Shown here one piece after another: positions 23,899 through 36,950 of a DNA stretch of 64,000 nt. The notes under the pieces are model-generated. The model was not told the origin of the DNA, did no database searches, and was given only the letters and a program-made list of their open reading frames with translations. Position 1 is the first letter of the stretch. Each line of letters begins with the position of its first letter. This stretch comes from Apostichopus japonicus (Eukaryota; Echinodermata; Holothuroidea; Aspidochirotida; Stichopodidae): the NCBI RefSeq assembly GCF_037975245.1, contig NC_092576.1, forward strand, positions 32,838,611-32,902,610. Reading direction: 5' to 3'. Made by a program: the position numbers and the translations under genes.

Positions 23899-25115
23899 CA
23901 GGCGCGGCGGAACGGGAAAATTATTAGGGGGGCTAATATGTGGAGACCATCTAAGCGGAGCGCCACCATCGGTTGGCGCGAAGCGTACAAGAAATTTTGG
24001 GTTTTTCAAACCCCCCAGATGGCCGGAAACGGCACTTCCCGAGTGTTTTATGCTGCGAATACCTAGCCCTAAAACATGGGTCTCAAGCCTGCAATTTCTC
24101 AGATTGCACGTAAAAATCTGTAAAAACATTGTAACTTGTATATTCGATGGTGTTTTAAGAGAGTAGCTATATTACTCGACGTGTACTCGCAAAGACGTTT
24201 TTGAGTGTAGTAAATTAACTACTTGCAATTAAATGCAACAATTACAAGGGCGTCGGAAGCTATTTTTGATTGGTACGGCGGTTCAGAGTGTGGCCAACTA
24301 TCATAATTATCGGGGGGACGTTTGGTAGGTCAAACAACGCTACGCGCCACCATGGTTGGCGCGTAGCGTAATGGAGAAAATTTTGAAAATATGCCTCCCA
24401 GATTGCAGGAAATGGCACTTGCCGTGCTTGAAAACAAGACACCTGCCATGCCAGAGTGGTCACATTTAGCCTACTTGCCGTCATCATTATTGAAAATTAT
24501 TGAAACATATACCTCCAAGAATTTGTTTTTTCCATTTTTTAGTCCTACTTTTTTTTTTTTTTGCGTCGTGAATATTGGTCCGATGCCCCTGAATGAAATA
24601 AATGTCATAAGAAAAAACAGAAAGCATTTCTTAATGTCAGCAAATGGGTAATTCCAAAACCATGTGCAGTTGCCAACAAATTTCTATGACCTAGCACTGT
24701 CATCATGTCATGAATGCATGTTCCCTATACAGTACAGGTGAAATGCTAATATTGTGTTTTTGTTCGTTTAATAATTGATTGCGTTTAAACATAAAGCCAT
24801 GTTCCACGCCTTGCGTGTACTCGTAGTGTAAACGCAAATGTTGATGAGTGTAGCGTTTAGCTTATTACCCTCTTATTTAAAACACTAATATTCGATGAGG
24901 CATGATACAGACAATCAATTATCATATTTAATTATTACACCTATATAGTATACGTGTGCATCGGACAGATCGACAAGTATGCATTAAAAAATGGGCACAT
25001 GCACGTTTCGGAGCCTTGGTAAATATTGGGGGCTTATCATGCATTTGCCCCCTCAACTTTTTCATTGGGGGGCTGAGCCCCCCCAAGCCCCCCCCCCCCG
25101 GTTCCGCCGCCACTG
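23899..25115. mobile_element. hAT-like nonautonomous DNA transposon inserted in the LINE
   Basis: The 1,217-bp segment starts CAGGCGCGGCGGAACGGG and ends in the complement of CAGTGGCGGCGGAACCGGG, giving imperfect terminal inverted repeats. It is flanked by the perfect 8-bp duplication GTCTTCTG (23891-23898 and 25116-25123). Eight-base duplications and CAG...CTG ends are hallmarks of hAT elements. LINE coding sequence resumes on both sides. No transposase frame is visible. Internally it has inverted pieces with GGTTGGCGCG motifs (near 23970 and 24350). A related piece lies at about 38310-38500. Confidence 0.92.
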
Positions 25116-25165
25116 GTCTTCTGTCATTAACACATTTGCACGATTTCCTTTTCGGTGAATAGTGT

Positions 25166-27246
25166 CTTCATAAAGCACCGAACATTTGAAATATTAAAAC
25201 AAAAATAGGTATTGGAACGTAACAAAACGTTCTTGCCTGATGAAATTAGACATCTTTCCTCATTCATTAATAATTATCAGTATAAGATCAATACTTATGT
25301 AATTACTAAATTACTTTTGTGAGTTTTGTTGTTGCTCTTGATATTTGAGTGTTATTTTAACTGTATCACCAGGAGAGTAACGATGGATATGGGATAGCAC
25401 CACTGGTAGTTGTCGGGGAAATCTTACATTTTAAAGATGTGGGGGCTTGTCATCAATTTACGACATTCTACATCAGACACAAAACGTTATCATCATCGTC
25501 TCAGTCGTCATCGTCATTAATATTATTAAATACCATTGGTAAAAAAAAAACGTTCCACAGATTAAATGGACCGGTCAATAAGCCAACTTGCAACAATGGT
25601 TTTTCTTCCTTTTTTTACGACCAATGCTGCCCGTTAAACATTGCACTATACCAGACATATTAAACAATCACAATAATAGCGGATGTACAGTATGGTCATA
25701 TATATTTATATGAATACTAGTATCATATGCAGAAAAATTAACACACAAAGCTTGATGTGAAAACAAAAATGGTGCGAGTATTGTGAAGATTGAGCTACAA
25801 GAAATTAATAGAGGATTGTGTTCAAAGTTGCTTAAAGCAGCATGTTGCGTCCTTTTCTATGATTTTTCTCAACCGCACTGACTCCACTATGTCATAACGA
25901 CATAAATAACTAGCTTATCTATTTAAATCTTACTCTCAAATGGTGGCAGAAGAGTCGAAAAATTTCCAACTTTCAATTGTGTTTTTCTCCAAGATATTTC
26001 CGTTGGGATCCCAATAAACCTCGCCCATAATATACATATTTAAACACTACGAACGTCATTGACCAATGCATAATACATCATCATCCTTGATTTGTGTACA
26101 GTCTATATGGCAGTTGTACCTAGGAGTTCCATAACAACTCCCTGGTTGTTCAACGCAAATTCTTGAATCTATTTTTAGCAACGGCTCATAACTAAACCTG
26201 CATCTCTGATTGGTTGAATTCAATCTAGCATGTTTAGGGGAACTGCATGCGATTAATTTTAAATGTGGAATTTGTCGTGGACATGTTTCTCATTGTCTTC
26301 AAATATCTTTAAGTACTCGCCAATTAACGTTGTTGACAAGGAAACACTTGGCTAATATCTTAGTTTGCTGTTTTGTGATTGATATATGTAAAAAACTTAA
26401 TGGACATGTCAAAAAAAAGTAGAAAACGGCGACCAAAGGCAAATGCTGCTTTAACTCATATAATGGATGCTTGTATACGATACCTATAAAACACACCCGG
26501 CATAGATAAACACCAACTGAAAAGCAGCTTACTTGCTTGGTGTAACAAAGAGCTTAAAAACCAGCCAAAGCCATCTCTTACTCCAACCAGCGGTCATATT
26601 ATCGTCAATCATTCACAATAAAGTGGATTCCATATTAATTTGTCCCTGTTCTAGTTATTCATACATCTTTCTGTTGTCTGTATTTTGATTCCGAATATGA
26701 GTATCATTCTAAGGACGAAGAAAGCAGATATATCTTGACTGTTTCCACCCTGTCCCTTAACACACACAGACACGCACACACACAGAGATCATTCTGAACA
26801 ATACTTCGCACTGAAATATATTGTTAGCAAAGGCACATGATGCTCTTGTTCGCAAAACAAATTCCAACTAATCGTTTCAATTGAGCATTATATGTTACAT
26901 GAAATACTTCCCCCCCCCCCGCAGTATCGATAATAGGGAGGGGCGGGGGTTGTACATATATTATGATTTATTTTATAAGAGTTGTTCAACTACTGCGACT
27001 GCACACTTTATCCTTATTAATAAAAGGATGTGACTATTTATCAACAATATTTCTAACTTTAAGTATAAATACACAAAGTAATACAAATTGTTTATTTTTG
27101 ATTTAACGAATATACGATTCCCGTAATTTTTTTTTTTTAGTCAGTGCGATATTCTTCAATATTAACGTAAAAACTAAATGAAATAACAATGAATCTAACA
27201 TGAAAATGATCAACAATTAAATGCGTCAAATGCATCTTTCATTCAG
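25166..27246 (+). other. intron, no supported gene
   Basis: AT-rich intronic sequence before exon E. Simple repeats include a CA-rich run near 26760-26790 and a C-run near 26910. No RNA gene or exon recognised. Confidence 0.45.
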
Positions 27247-27272
27247 GTGAGAAATTTTCGGACAAGCTGGCG
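27247..27272 (+). CDS. exon E of modular split gene
   Basis: A 26-nt segment between ATTCAG and GTAAGT. Joined to exon H it reads GEKFSDKLA and ends in phase 0; joined directly to exon D it would read VRNFRTSW and end in phase 2. Both readings stay open into exon F. I prefer the first because every junction D-H-E-F then fits. The exon is very short and the assignment rests on splice signals and phase alone. Confidence 0.4.
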
Positions 27273-27867
27273 GTAAGTGCATTTTTATACCCATGATATC
27301 ATGTGTTGTTCTATGATAATTAAAATGTGTTAAACTTATATTTCAAATAGTCATTATACATATTGTTATCTGGTCACATCAGAAGTAAGAACATGACTCT
27401 GTAGTCAGATCTATGTTCAAATACAAAGTTCAGGATAACAAAATGTATGAAACTATTGTGGATTTTTTTCTGACACCATTAGAAACCATAAATCCCACTG
27501 GGTGTTAAGAAGAATAATCCTTGGTTTATTGTGTCTCTCGATTTCACTACTGTTGATTGATTTTGGGTGTTACGGTGGGTTTTGGTGCGTATATTTTGTT
27601 TGTGAATTTGCTTCTGATGAGGAGAATGGCTAGGGCAAGGAGGAATGGGATGGATAGGGATATGGTGTGTTTGTTTTAATTGCTTTTGTCTTTGTTCTGT
27701 GACAACTAAAAACAATTTTGCCCAAATCCCATTTGATTTCAAAACAATGGGAAACACACGAATCTTTGTTTGAAGCGATTTTATAATATCATATCTAAAA
27801 TTTAAAGTTTTCCTTTTTTTAAAAGTACGATCAGTTTGTAATGAATTTAATTGTTATTTCTCTGCAG

Positions 27868-27903
27868 GGATACAGAATGGCAGAAGGCGAGAGTAGCTTC
27901 TGA
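27868..27903 (+). CDS. exon F, terminal coding exon
   Basis: Follows the strong acceptor TTTCTCTGCAG. Read after exon E it gives GYRMAEGESSF and a TGA stop at 27901-27903. In the alternative phase it reads DTEWQKARVASERK with a stop at 27911-27913. Either way it closes the gene with a short hydrophilic tail. No canonical AATAAA is seen in the next few hundred bases, so the 3' end is not located. Confidence 0.42.
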   Translation, partial: GYRMAEGESSF

Positions 27904-27913
27904 AAGAAAATGA

Positions 27914-30900
27914 ACAAACCAAGTGATGCAATAGCAAAAGCATAAATAACGTTCTTAAAACATCCGGAGACCGATATATCATATTTTATGTATGAAAGAG
28001 TGTCTATAAAATTACTGTAGCGATCGTTGAACTCGTTCGTAAAACTCTTGCTGTTCTTGATTGAAGAATGAAACCAAAAATCTCGCCTTGCAATATCAAA
28101 TAGGAGTAATGATAGTCATAAGGCTCATGGAAATCGATTGTGTCTAAACAAGTTCAATTATACGTTATATGCATGGGTTTAGTTAGTGAAACGACCAATC
28201 TACCCTTACTAAGAGAAAATTACGTTCTTTTTCATTCTAGAATATCATTAAACAGTCACTCAGTATAAACAATACGTATAATAATTGCGCTTAGTCAACA
28301 AAATTTATGATTACCTTGTCATTAAGATTAACTAATGACAAGATTAACAACTGAATTGTGATAAGGACAGTGCGATAAAACCAGATACGTTAAGCAGAGA
28401 TTCTTGGATTGATAATTTTCATGTGCTATGTAGAATATTACATTTCTACGTATCTTTGATCATTTTTCTGTAAGGTGACAGGTAGCGACTCTCATAGGTC
28501 CGAAGTCTTCATACCTCGTAAATGTTTCTCACGAGTCTAACTGCTTATTATTTAAGGTTCAGTTTTTGAACTGGAATAGCATTTTTTTCCAACAAGTTAA
28601 AAACATAATCATGATACTTGTACAAAAACAAATTAAAAACCTCTTTTCCTGTTGTTATTATAATACGGTTTTCATTTTATATGTATCATGTGTTAATTAG
28701 TAATTCTAGTATCACCTTACACTTTATTCTTTTTTAAAGGTCTACGGACATCTAGATAATTTGCCTCATATTCAGTACATTTTCATTATTTTCATTATCT
28801 CGTTCAAAATTTGTTGACATTAATCGTAATGCACTTTTTGTTTCATAATATTGAGGTTTTGACCAATCTAGGGAAACTCATTTAATATGTACAAACAATG
28901 ACGTAGAGCATTGTGCTAATCAAAATTTGTTTTTATCCCTTTATAAATTAATCACTAATCACTGACCTACATATATCATTTGAATTATGTGATGTTCTTC
29001 GTTTCAAAGAAGCCAATACAATATTTTTCCACAAAGTGACGCAAACCCGGGTTCAGTGTCCTTAAAACGAAGATTGTAATAACAAAGGATCAAAATATCT
29101 AGGTAGTTATTCCCTTTACAACGTGTATATATTACCTAAGAATTATTCATAAACAAAACTAGAATAAAGACAATACTTGTAAAATAGTCATTGTTTTTAT
29201 GCTTTATAATGCCTACTACCTAGAGATATTAGGACAATGTTGTCCATATGTGTCCGTAGACATTTCAAAAAAACATTTATTCATCGTTGCTTTCTTGTTG
29301 CTTTTGATTTTATTTTTGAAAGGTAAAGTTCAAGTGAACATGTCTAACGTAGAAAAAAATGTCAGCTGATCTAAATGCTGCTAGAACTAAAGGACGTCAT
29401 ATCCTGTAAAATATTTTCTTCGTCGACAAGCATTAACACGTATGTTTTATTGATGATATAAAGTTAATAGAAATATTGATTAAAAATACAAAGTTTCTGA
29501 AAAAACCTTATTTTAAGACGATTCTTGCACAATCTGTATCTACTGAGTTCAAAGCTTTTATTTCCTTTCTTACTTTATTATTGGAAAAAAAAAGTTCGTT
29601 AACGAAAAGTCACCAGTGACTGTAACTTTTCCTTTCTGGTTGAACTTATCTGCATTTGTTAAAATTTACTTTAGCCTAGTTACAAGTTTAGTTTTATGTT
29701 TTCCTTATTATTTATATTCAATCTACTTTTGGTAATATAGTCGGATTTTTCATTCTAATTATCTTTCAAATAAGATGTAAAAGGGGAAAAATTCGTGCAG
29801 ATACCTTCATGGTGTAATATTGAATAAAATAAAAATGGTATACTAATCAAATCTTACTCGACCAGTTATTGTAGTTTTTGCCTTGTTGTTACCAATGGTG
29901 TGCCCTCCCTTAAGCTACAACTATTTTGTAATTGTTATTTGTTTTCTAGTTTTGTGTCGACCGGCAATGTGTGTTGTTTATATAATGGGTGCATGTGCCG
30001 GGGCATCATCATGTCTGAGTGATTATGTTTCCATTCATCGTATGAGGAACAAAATCACAACAGTTTTAGACAATAGGATTGGGTTTTGGTGATGAATGCC
30101 ATGAGTACAATCATAAGGGGTAATAAATAGTTACCATTAACACTACAAGATATGGAATTAGAAGTATTGTCCGAAAAAATAAAACAACGAATCCTTGTTG
30201 GAAATGCGTATCTATTTAAATGACTATGCGGTTGCGAGGCGAAAGTAATAATGTTAGCACATTAGTTTGAATAGTTTGGCATACAAGTTTTAAGTATATT
30301 TGGATCGTTGTAGATAATTTCAGATGTGTAACAAGCTATTTGACACTCGGTTAGGGGCATAAGACTATAAGCAAGTTCGTCGTTACAAAATATATGAAAA
30401 ATTGATATGGCAAGCTAACTTATCGTTTTCGATATCGTTGTTTAAGAGAGATGGAGAGATTTAGCTCCACGTCAACCAATCATGGATAAAGATGTTGAAT
30501 GCTAATATTTAAGATTTATCTAACTATTCAGAAGTATATAACTATTCAGAAGTGACTTGAGGAAGAAAACGTATCGTTGTCTGTCCAACACCAAACAAAT
30601 CTCATGTTGTAAATTTGCTTATGCGTAAGTGGGTGTGAAGAATATGTTTGTGACAACAAGGGAACAGCTTACGGAACGAACGGGAGAATGTTATAGGGAG
30701 ATACAGAAAGTTAACCAATATGAAGTCGAAAATTGTTATCATGTCCACGCCACCATCAATACCCCGGAGCCACTCCCATCATATATCATTGTTACATTAG
30801 CGCCTAACTTACATGTTCACTAAACAAACTCCATAAGGAGGATTTGTATTGCTTGAATCTGTAAAGCTCGTTAAGTTTTCAGATTTCTCGATCCCATCCA

Positions 30901-32338
30901 AATATCATCCTCTGTTTCAGCGGTATGACGTCATTGATTTTTAACAGGCGATGGGATTGAACACGTGACTATAATTTCCATTCGAGCTGTTACAAATTAT
31001 ATATAATAAGTACGCTTTCATGTATGATTTTCGATAATTATATTTCGTTGGGAAAAGTTTTTAATTCACATTATACTGAAAAATTGTCAGATATGCTGTT
31101 TTGAATCGTGCAGTATAACTCAGCAACCGTTCATAAAAGACGTAACACTATTTGAAGTAATGTTCAGTTGATACGATAATGACGAAGATCAATCACCATT
31201 TTTGTTTCAATAAAATAATGCGGTCTTCTGCATTTGTGGACAACCTAAACAGTTCCTATACATGAGCATAACCAGCTTATTTTGCTTTTAAATTATGCGA
31301 CATATAAACAAAACTGAATTTCATGTATTGCTGTTACCATAACGTTGTCGTTTATTTCTTCTAGAGCGATCAATATAGTAATCCCTCGATTGCATATCAT
31401 AATAATAAAAGAGGAAACAGCAAACTGGGATACATAAAAACAATAATTACGTTACTGAGGTGAGCTGGATAAAGATGACTATACAGTATACATGATTTTG
31501 AAATCAATATCGAATAATTCCGAAAGGTAAAATTATATGTTTGATATAATTACACCAGTGCATGATGTTATATGTGCCTGAAAGTCTTAACATTATAAGG
31601 TTATAATTGTATTATGTAAAGACGATCATTCTATTGAAGTTTGATTACAGTATGCAGAAATGTCACTAAGGTTTGACGACTCTTGGGGCTGAACCCTATT
31701 TCGAGCCTCCCTCCCCATCTCTCTTTCCCGATATAAAAATAAATATTGAAGTTAGCTAAGCACTTCATCGTTTGAGGTTTTTAAATATCCAGTGACATGT
31801 GCAACATGCTGAGGAACCGAGGGATTTTAACCAAACACGATGTACATAGGACGATACATCATACATGTACGATAAGAAATCAACGAAATTTAAATGCGTA
31901 TTGTAAGGGAATAATTTGTCTTTTGTGTGAGACCAATCATCGCACAGAAATTGACATTTAAGTAACTTAAAGATAATTGTATGTTTTCTTCTAAACAATT
32001 CCTTTGTTTTTTATGTTGGATTTTTTATTGTTTAAATTTCGTTTAATGATGCGTAGGAAAGACGACATGTCTCACGTGTAAGGAGGAATGCATCACTTTG
32101 TCTTCTCAGCATATAAGTCACCGTCAATTATTGTCGTTCTTTGAATATTAAGAATATTGAGTACAATGCACTCGAATTGGGTAATGCTAAGTAGAATTCT
32201 CTAAAGTAATTATCAACGGGTTTTAGTTCAAGAATGAAACGGTATGTTATATTCCGTTAAGGCAGAAGCTGGTTAGGAAAAACGAGAAGATGCCGGCGTC
32301 AACAAGAAAATCCGTTATTTGGTTTGATATGCTAAACT
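27914..32338. other. no gene seen
   Basis: AT-rich sequence. Open frames are all below 80 codons and lack splice context. A short direct repeat (AACTATTCAGAAGT) occurs at about 30522-30555. Confidence 0.45.
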
Positions 32339-32453
32339 AAAATATTACTAGTCGATAGAAAAGTTATATATTTGTATAAACTGCATGTTATATGGTAAAA
32401 TGAAATATTATTAGTGGATTGAAAAGTTATATATTTTTATTATTTGCATGTTG
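32339..32453. repeat. short tandem duplication, about 63-bp unit
   Basis: Two adjacent diverged copies sharing AAATATTA, AAAAGTTATATATTT and TGCATGTT in the same order. Confidence 0.8.
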
Positions 32454-33080
32454 TCTCTTCAATTAAATTGATAATTATACATTTAAAATGTGTTCATATA
32501 GTTAAAACATATATAAATATTATAATGGATAAGCCGATGTTACTTTTGGAATGTAAATTTTGAGCACACGTCTCTGCAGTGTTTCTTCCAATCATGCCGA
32601 CTGGCTAACAACAAAGAGGGAATTTATCCACGTTAATTCACGGTGAGAATATATTCTCGAGTTTGTTCTATCATGTTTGTCTATGATTTTAGCCATATAT
32701 AAAGGATCATAAAAAAATGCGAGTTTATTCAACAGTGCCGGGTTTTGTATGAGTAGAAACATGGTTCATTATTATGAAGCCATACCAGTGACAGCGCAAA
32801 GAACTTGTCAACATCACAGGTCATGGACCTTGTTCTGGACCAACACACGTCCTTCCCTCGCACGTCCTTTGTTCTAAATTGAGATATGCCTACGCAACAG
32901 ACGGATAACTGGACGTAAAAAGGCTTCCACAAGGAATTAGCTTGAGGCTCGATATATGTTAGGGTATATTATACATCAGCGCCCTCTATACATATGACGG
33001 AGAAATATCATAAATATCCGTGGTGGATATTTCAACATGGTTCAAACACCAGTTATTGTTAACAACTTGAATTTTTACAC

Positions 33081-33111
33081 ATTTGCATAATGCATTTTGC
33101 ATGATGCAAAT
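33081..33111. promoter_or_regulatory. inverted pair of octamer (POU/Oct) motifs
   Basis: A perfect ATTTGCAT lies at 33081-33088 and a perfect ATGCAAAT at 33104-33111, facing in opposite orientation with 15 bases between. Two further ATGCATTTTGC phrases flank them. The octamer is the known POU-domain binding site; binding here is inferred. Confidence 0.4.
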
Positions 33112-34779
33112 GCATTTTGCTTATTTTTTTATCAGAAACTCTATGATGTCCTTAAATGTTCATCTTAATCGTTAATTTCGATCTTTCTTACATATTATGC
33201 CATTATTTACCTGCGTGAGGGGGTTTAATAATGAACGAAAATAAAGACGCCTTGTGTTTGTAAACGTCGTGTTATTAGTACAAATTTGAACCGTGAGCCG
33301 ACATCAAAACAATGAACCAGTATTCTCTGTGTCAATAGTAACGAATGCATTGTCAAGTTGTGGGCGCATTTGTTTCATTGCTTCACATTTCTTCAAAAAT
33401 CTGTCCAAGTTGCTTTCCTCTTTCCGTTTTAGCTATGAGCGTGTCACTTTCAGCATAATTGACATACATTGATACATCACAATGTCGTACTCCAGCTAAG
33501 GTGGAAAACATATAAATATGAAATTCTATGGTTCTCGTGATATGAAGAAATTTTAGTAAAACAATCACACAAACAAGGTATATTGACATAAACTTACATC
33601 GTTTATTCGTTTATTCAATGGTATATTTTATTAGACTTGATGGCTTCTAAACATCGTCCATTTTCCATTATTTGGTTAGACTGTATATCTCTCATCAATG
33701 GTACTGCTCTCTTTCTGGGAGACCCTCATCAGTTGTGAATAAATTATGATGATGCTGTGTTGAGCGGCATGTAACCAGAGAGGCACGCGTAAGAGTAGTA
33801 GCTTGTTCGAAACGAGAGAACATTTTGTAGTTTGATAATAAACTCTAACACTCTAAATATGCTAGCGATAATTTCATGATTTGCGGATAAAACATCTCTC
33901 GAGGCACTGACAGTAAATCTATGGCGTACTTTATTTGGTTCTTTTCACTTAGCATATAGGACGAGCACAGATTTCATTTACTGCTTTAAAATGTAATAAA
34001 AGTAGTAATATATTGATTGCGATAATTCGGTGTGCATAGAGAGGGACAGAAAAGATCCAATTTAACATAATTTCAGGCTTGATTTTTGTTTCATAAGTCC
34101 TGAATAAATTATTTAAAGAGTCATGGCATTTGATAATAAAAATATGGGAACACTTTAAATCGTATGTACCATAAAACTTAAAAAAGGACTGCACTAAACG
34201 AATTTGTAGTGAAGCTTCGTGTTAAGAAAACAGACAGTCCTGGCGTATATTGAATATCCATGACCAAGATAACATCCAGCAGTTTCCATGTCACTGATTA
34301 ATTATTCTAATGATAAACATTACCTTGGTTGCGCTTTCAAAATTCAACACGTTGATATACATTAATCAATGATTCAGTCTACAGGGATTGAGCTTTGCAT
34401 TCGTTAAAGGTAATTGATGAAATATATTGTAATTAAGTACAATGAGTGGATACATTACAATAGAGAACAATATCAGATCTCGACGTTATTGTATATCATA
34501 CAGATCAATTTATAGATGTTACCTGAGCTTGATTTTGAGATCGAGACTCAGCAGGGATAGAACGGTGTAACAGATAATAGGAAAACTCGTTTCAGCTGTC
34601 TTCAGTAATATTTTCATTTTAGTATTGAAGAAATAAAGAAAAGGCGGATGTGAATTAATCCTACTTGCTACATTTTTATTTAACCGACCGGTCTTTGTCG
34701 ATTTAGCGATTGGAAATCAGATATATGGAAACATAAGTTCTACATAAGCAACATCATAAGGAGCGTTCATGACCTCACC

Positions 34780-34920
34780 TTCCCCAGCCAAAACGCAGTA
34801 CACCGCCAAAGGAACTGCAGCCAACGGATAATCCTGCACATTGGACGCCGACAAAGGAGCGGATGCCGACAAAAGGGCGGTACGCCGATAACCTATCTAA
34901 TCCCCGACGATAATCCCTGT
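34780..34920. repeat. GC-rich internal repeat (GCCGACAAA-type)
   Basis: A locally GC-rich stretch with short repeats: GACGCCGACAAAGGAGCGGA, then GCCGACAAAAGGGCGGTACG. It stands out from the AT-rich surroundings and directly precedes the hammerhead-like motif. Confidence 0.5.
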
Positions 34921-34961
34921 TGAGTCTACTTTCCTGGTTTATATATCACAGGAGTACAGCA

Positions 34962-35013
34962 AGTAGTTGTCTGATGATCGCTCAAACGCGTCGAACTCTG
35001 AGTAACAACTACT
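34962..35013 (+). ncRNA. hammerhead-ribozyme-like motif (degenerate, type I topology)
   Basis: In order: AGTAGTTGT, the core CTGATGA (34971-34977), a short CGC/GCG hairpin with a TCAAAC loop, GAA, a CTCTGAG mini-stem, GTA, and then ACAACTACT. The outer nonamers are perfectly complementary and would form stem I directly against the core and the GTA cleavage site, as in type I hammerheads. Departures are a C where the core expects A after GAA (it pairs with the U of GUA), and an imperfectly closed stem II. It lies in a GC-richer stretch (34,785-35,110) that may be the end of a Penelope-like or similar retroelement; no protein supports that. Confidence 0.45.
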
Positions 35014-35109
35014 AGTGTTCCACTAGTATCAACTAATTCTCACCTAATTATCAACTAATTCTCTGTCAACCGGACATAGAGCTCTCTGCGCTAAGGTAGG
35101 CCCCAACAA

Positions 35110-36950
35110 GATAAACTCATCATAATACATATATACACATTCTCAAAGCTAAAAACTCACAGTTTTCACTTTCAATGGGACCAACCTGCTTAGAAAATTC
35201 AATCGGTTGAATCCGAAAGCAGGCAAGTCCACAATTAAGAAAATTAACACGTGCTCGTTTTGTTTATCAATTGTTATTTTACGTTTTATAAGCTTTATAT
35301 TTATCTTCTAACCTATATGACATAATTATCTGACTTACACTTTGTGTTATTCGTCGTGTTAAAATTGAGCAATCGGAAATGAAATGGCAGCTTACGGCTC
35401 TGAGAGACTACATTTATATTTTATCAGAAAATTTAACAGAATTTTATTTATTTAAGGTTCTATCTAATCAACTAGTTTTGAAATACATTTTCTTCATGAT
35501 GACATTGTTACTGTGTCCAATTGAAACAAAGTAACAGCCACCAGCCGTGCAGTACGAGAACAAGTGCTTGTTGCACTTGAAAATATAGCTGCTTACCGTT
35601 GAAAATAACTGCTATCCGGTCCATATATTTTTATTGTTGCCCAAAGAATAATAGAGGCTATAGCCATCTGCGTTTAAAGGTAAAACAAAAACTGACATAA
35701 ATATTTTAAGCCACTTTGGACCAAGGTCTTAGTTCGTATTAATTGAATTTCCTAAGCCTAACGTTATATGGTGGTTAAATTTAGGCTATAACGTCTGACC
35801 TAGACTAAGTTACTCTCATACTTTACTGAATGAGTAATCACTTTAGTACGAACAAAATGGTAATGTGCACTACCCGGTTTCTATGAACATGAAGTGAAAA
35901 TGGAGAGAAGAACGTACAGGCTACAAGATTTAGACGTGCCGCTTTACTATTAGAAATACCTTAGCCTAATGTTAGACTAACACTAACAGTTAGTCCAAAC
36001 GTTAAACATGAGTGCCGCACAAACAGTTCTCGTTCAGCATTCACAGATGAAATTGTAATTCAATACTTATTCAAATATTGTTCTTTCCGCACAAAAGGCT
36101 AGTGCTGATGCACAAAATACATTATCTTACCTTCGAAGTGTGGCTTCAATTCTGCTACGCCGATGCTTGCCGAAATTTACCCAACAGCTCTCGAACTTTC
36201 AGTGGCTTCCATGTTGTCGTACTATAAGTAGCGCAGTTGCAAGATGAATGTATTTTACACAGTGTGGTGTAACAAATTATACCTGTATTTTGTTTTACCG
36301 ATGAAACTGGCAAACGGATACAAATTTTCTCAATACGATTTGTATATCAGTACACCTGATTTTGTGTCGCCTGATATATATGTTTTACTCAGCGTTGTGT
36401 AAACATTGCACAACTCTTTAGCCCCACTTGTATATTCCGTTGATTTTAACATCTTGTTTTCACTGTGTATAATTACCGTGATGTTAACTACCGTAAATCC
36501 ATTCTCTATCCGAAATGACGCCCTCCTTTTGCTAGTTGTACAGTTAAAGTTATAATGAAATGAGCTAACCGTACATCTACTCAGGATCCACAGTACTGTG
36601 TGATATTCAAGTTATTCTTGCTCTTAGTTTAACTTATTGTTTGTTTGCTATTTTGTGATGGGTTACTATTGTTAGTGTCGATATGTTTGAAATCATATTT
36701 CCAATTATATATTATCCGTCCTTGTTTGATAAAATAAACACAACAGAACAGGTTGATATGCCTCATGCCTGAAGTACTAGCTACATCATGTTGACGAAAG
36801 TGATGTTGTGTGGTTGATTAAACCGTTCTTCTTTTGATAGATATGTAAATGTACTAAAAACAATGTTTCACTTTATTTCAATCGTCCGGCTTAATATAAA
36901 ATATTTAGTAAGAGTTTAAGTAGATCAGTGATAACAAATATAACATATAC
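35110..36950. other. no gene seen
   Basis: AT-rich sequence with phrases such as CCTAACGTTA near 35755 and 35945. No open frame over 60 codons and no recognisable exon. Confidence 0.4.

Larger units (their letters stand above)
21411..25165 (-). mobile_element. CR1/L2-type non-LTR retrotransposon, 5'-truncated, interrupted
   Basis: Minus-strand LINE whose 3' tail is an (ATTT)n run at 21411-21437. Coding signal begins near 25165, preserving only the region just upstream of the reverse transcriptase; no endonuclease domain is visible, so it is 5'-truncated. Coding is interrupted at 23899-25115 by a hAT-like insertion. Just upstream of the tail is an internal tandem repeat of about 110 bp (21480-21590 and 21588-21680), typical of CR1-group 3' regions. 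The element sits in the intron of the modular gene on the opposite strand. Confidence 0.9.

Noticed and set aside
33690-33760. Second hammerhead-like core on the minus strand (CTGATGA, a GGG/CCC hairpin, then GAAAG)
   Set aside because: No complementary stem I strands at the required positions, so the topology fails.
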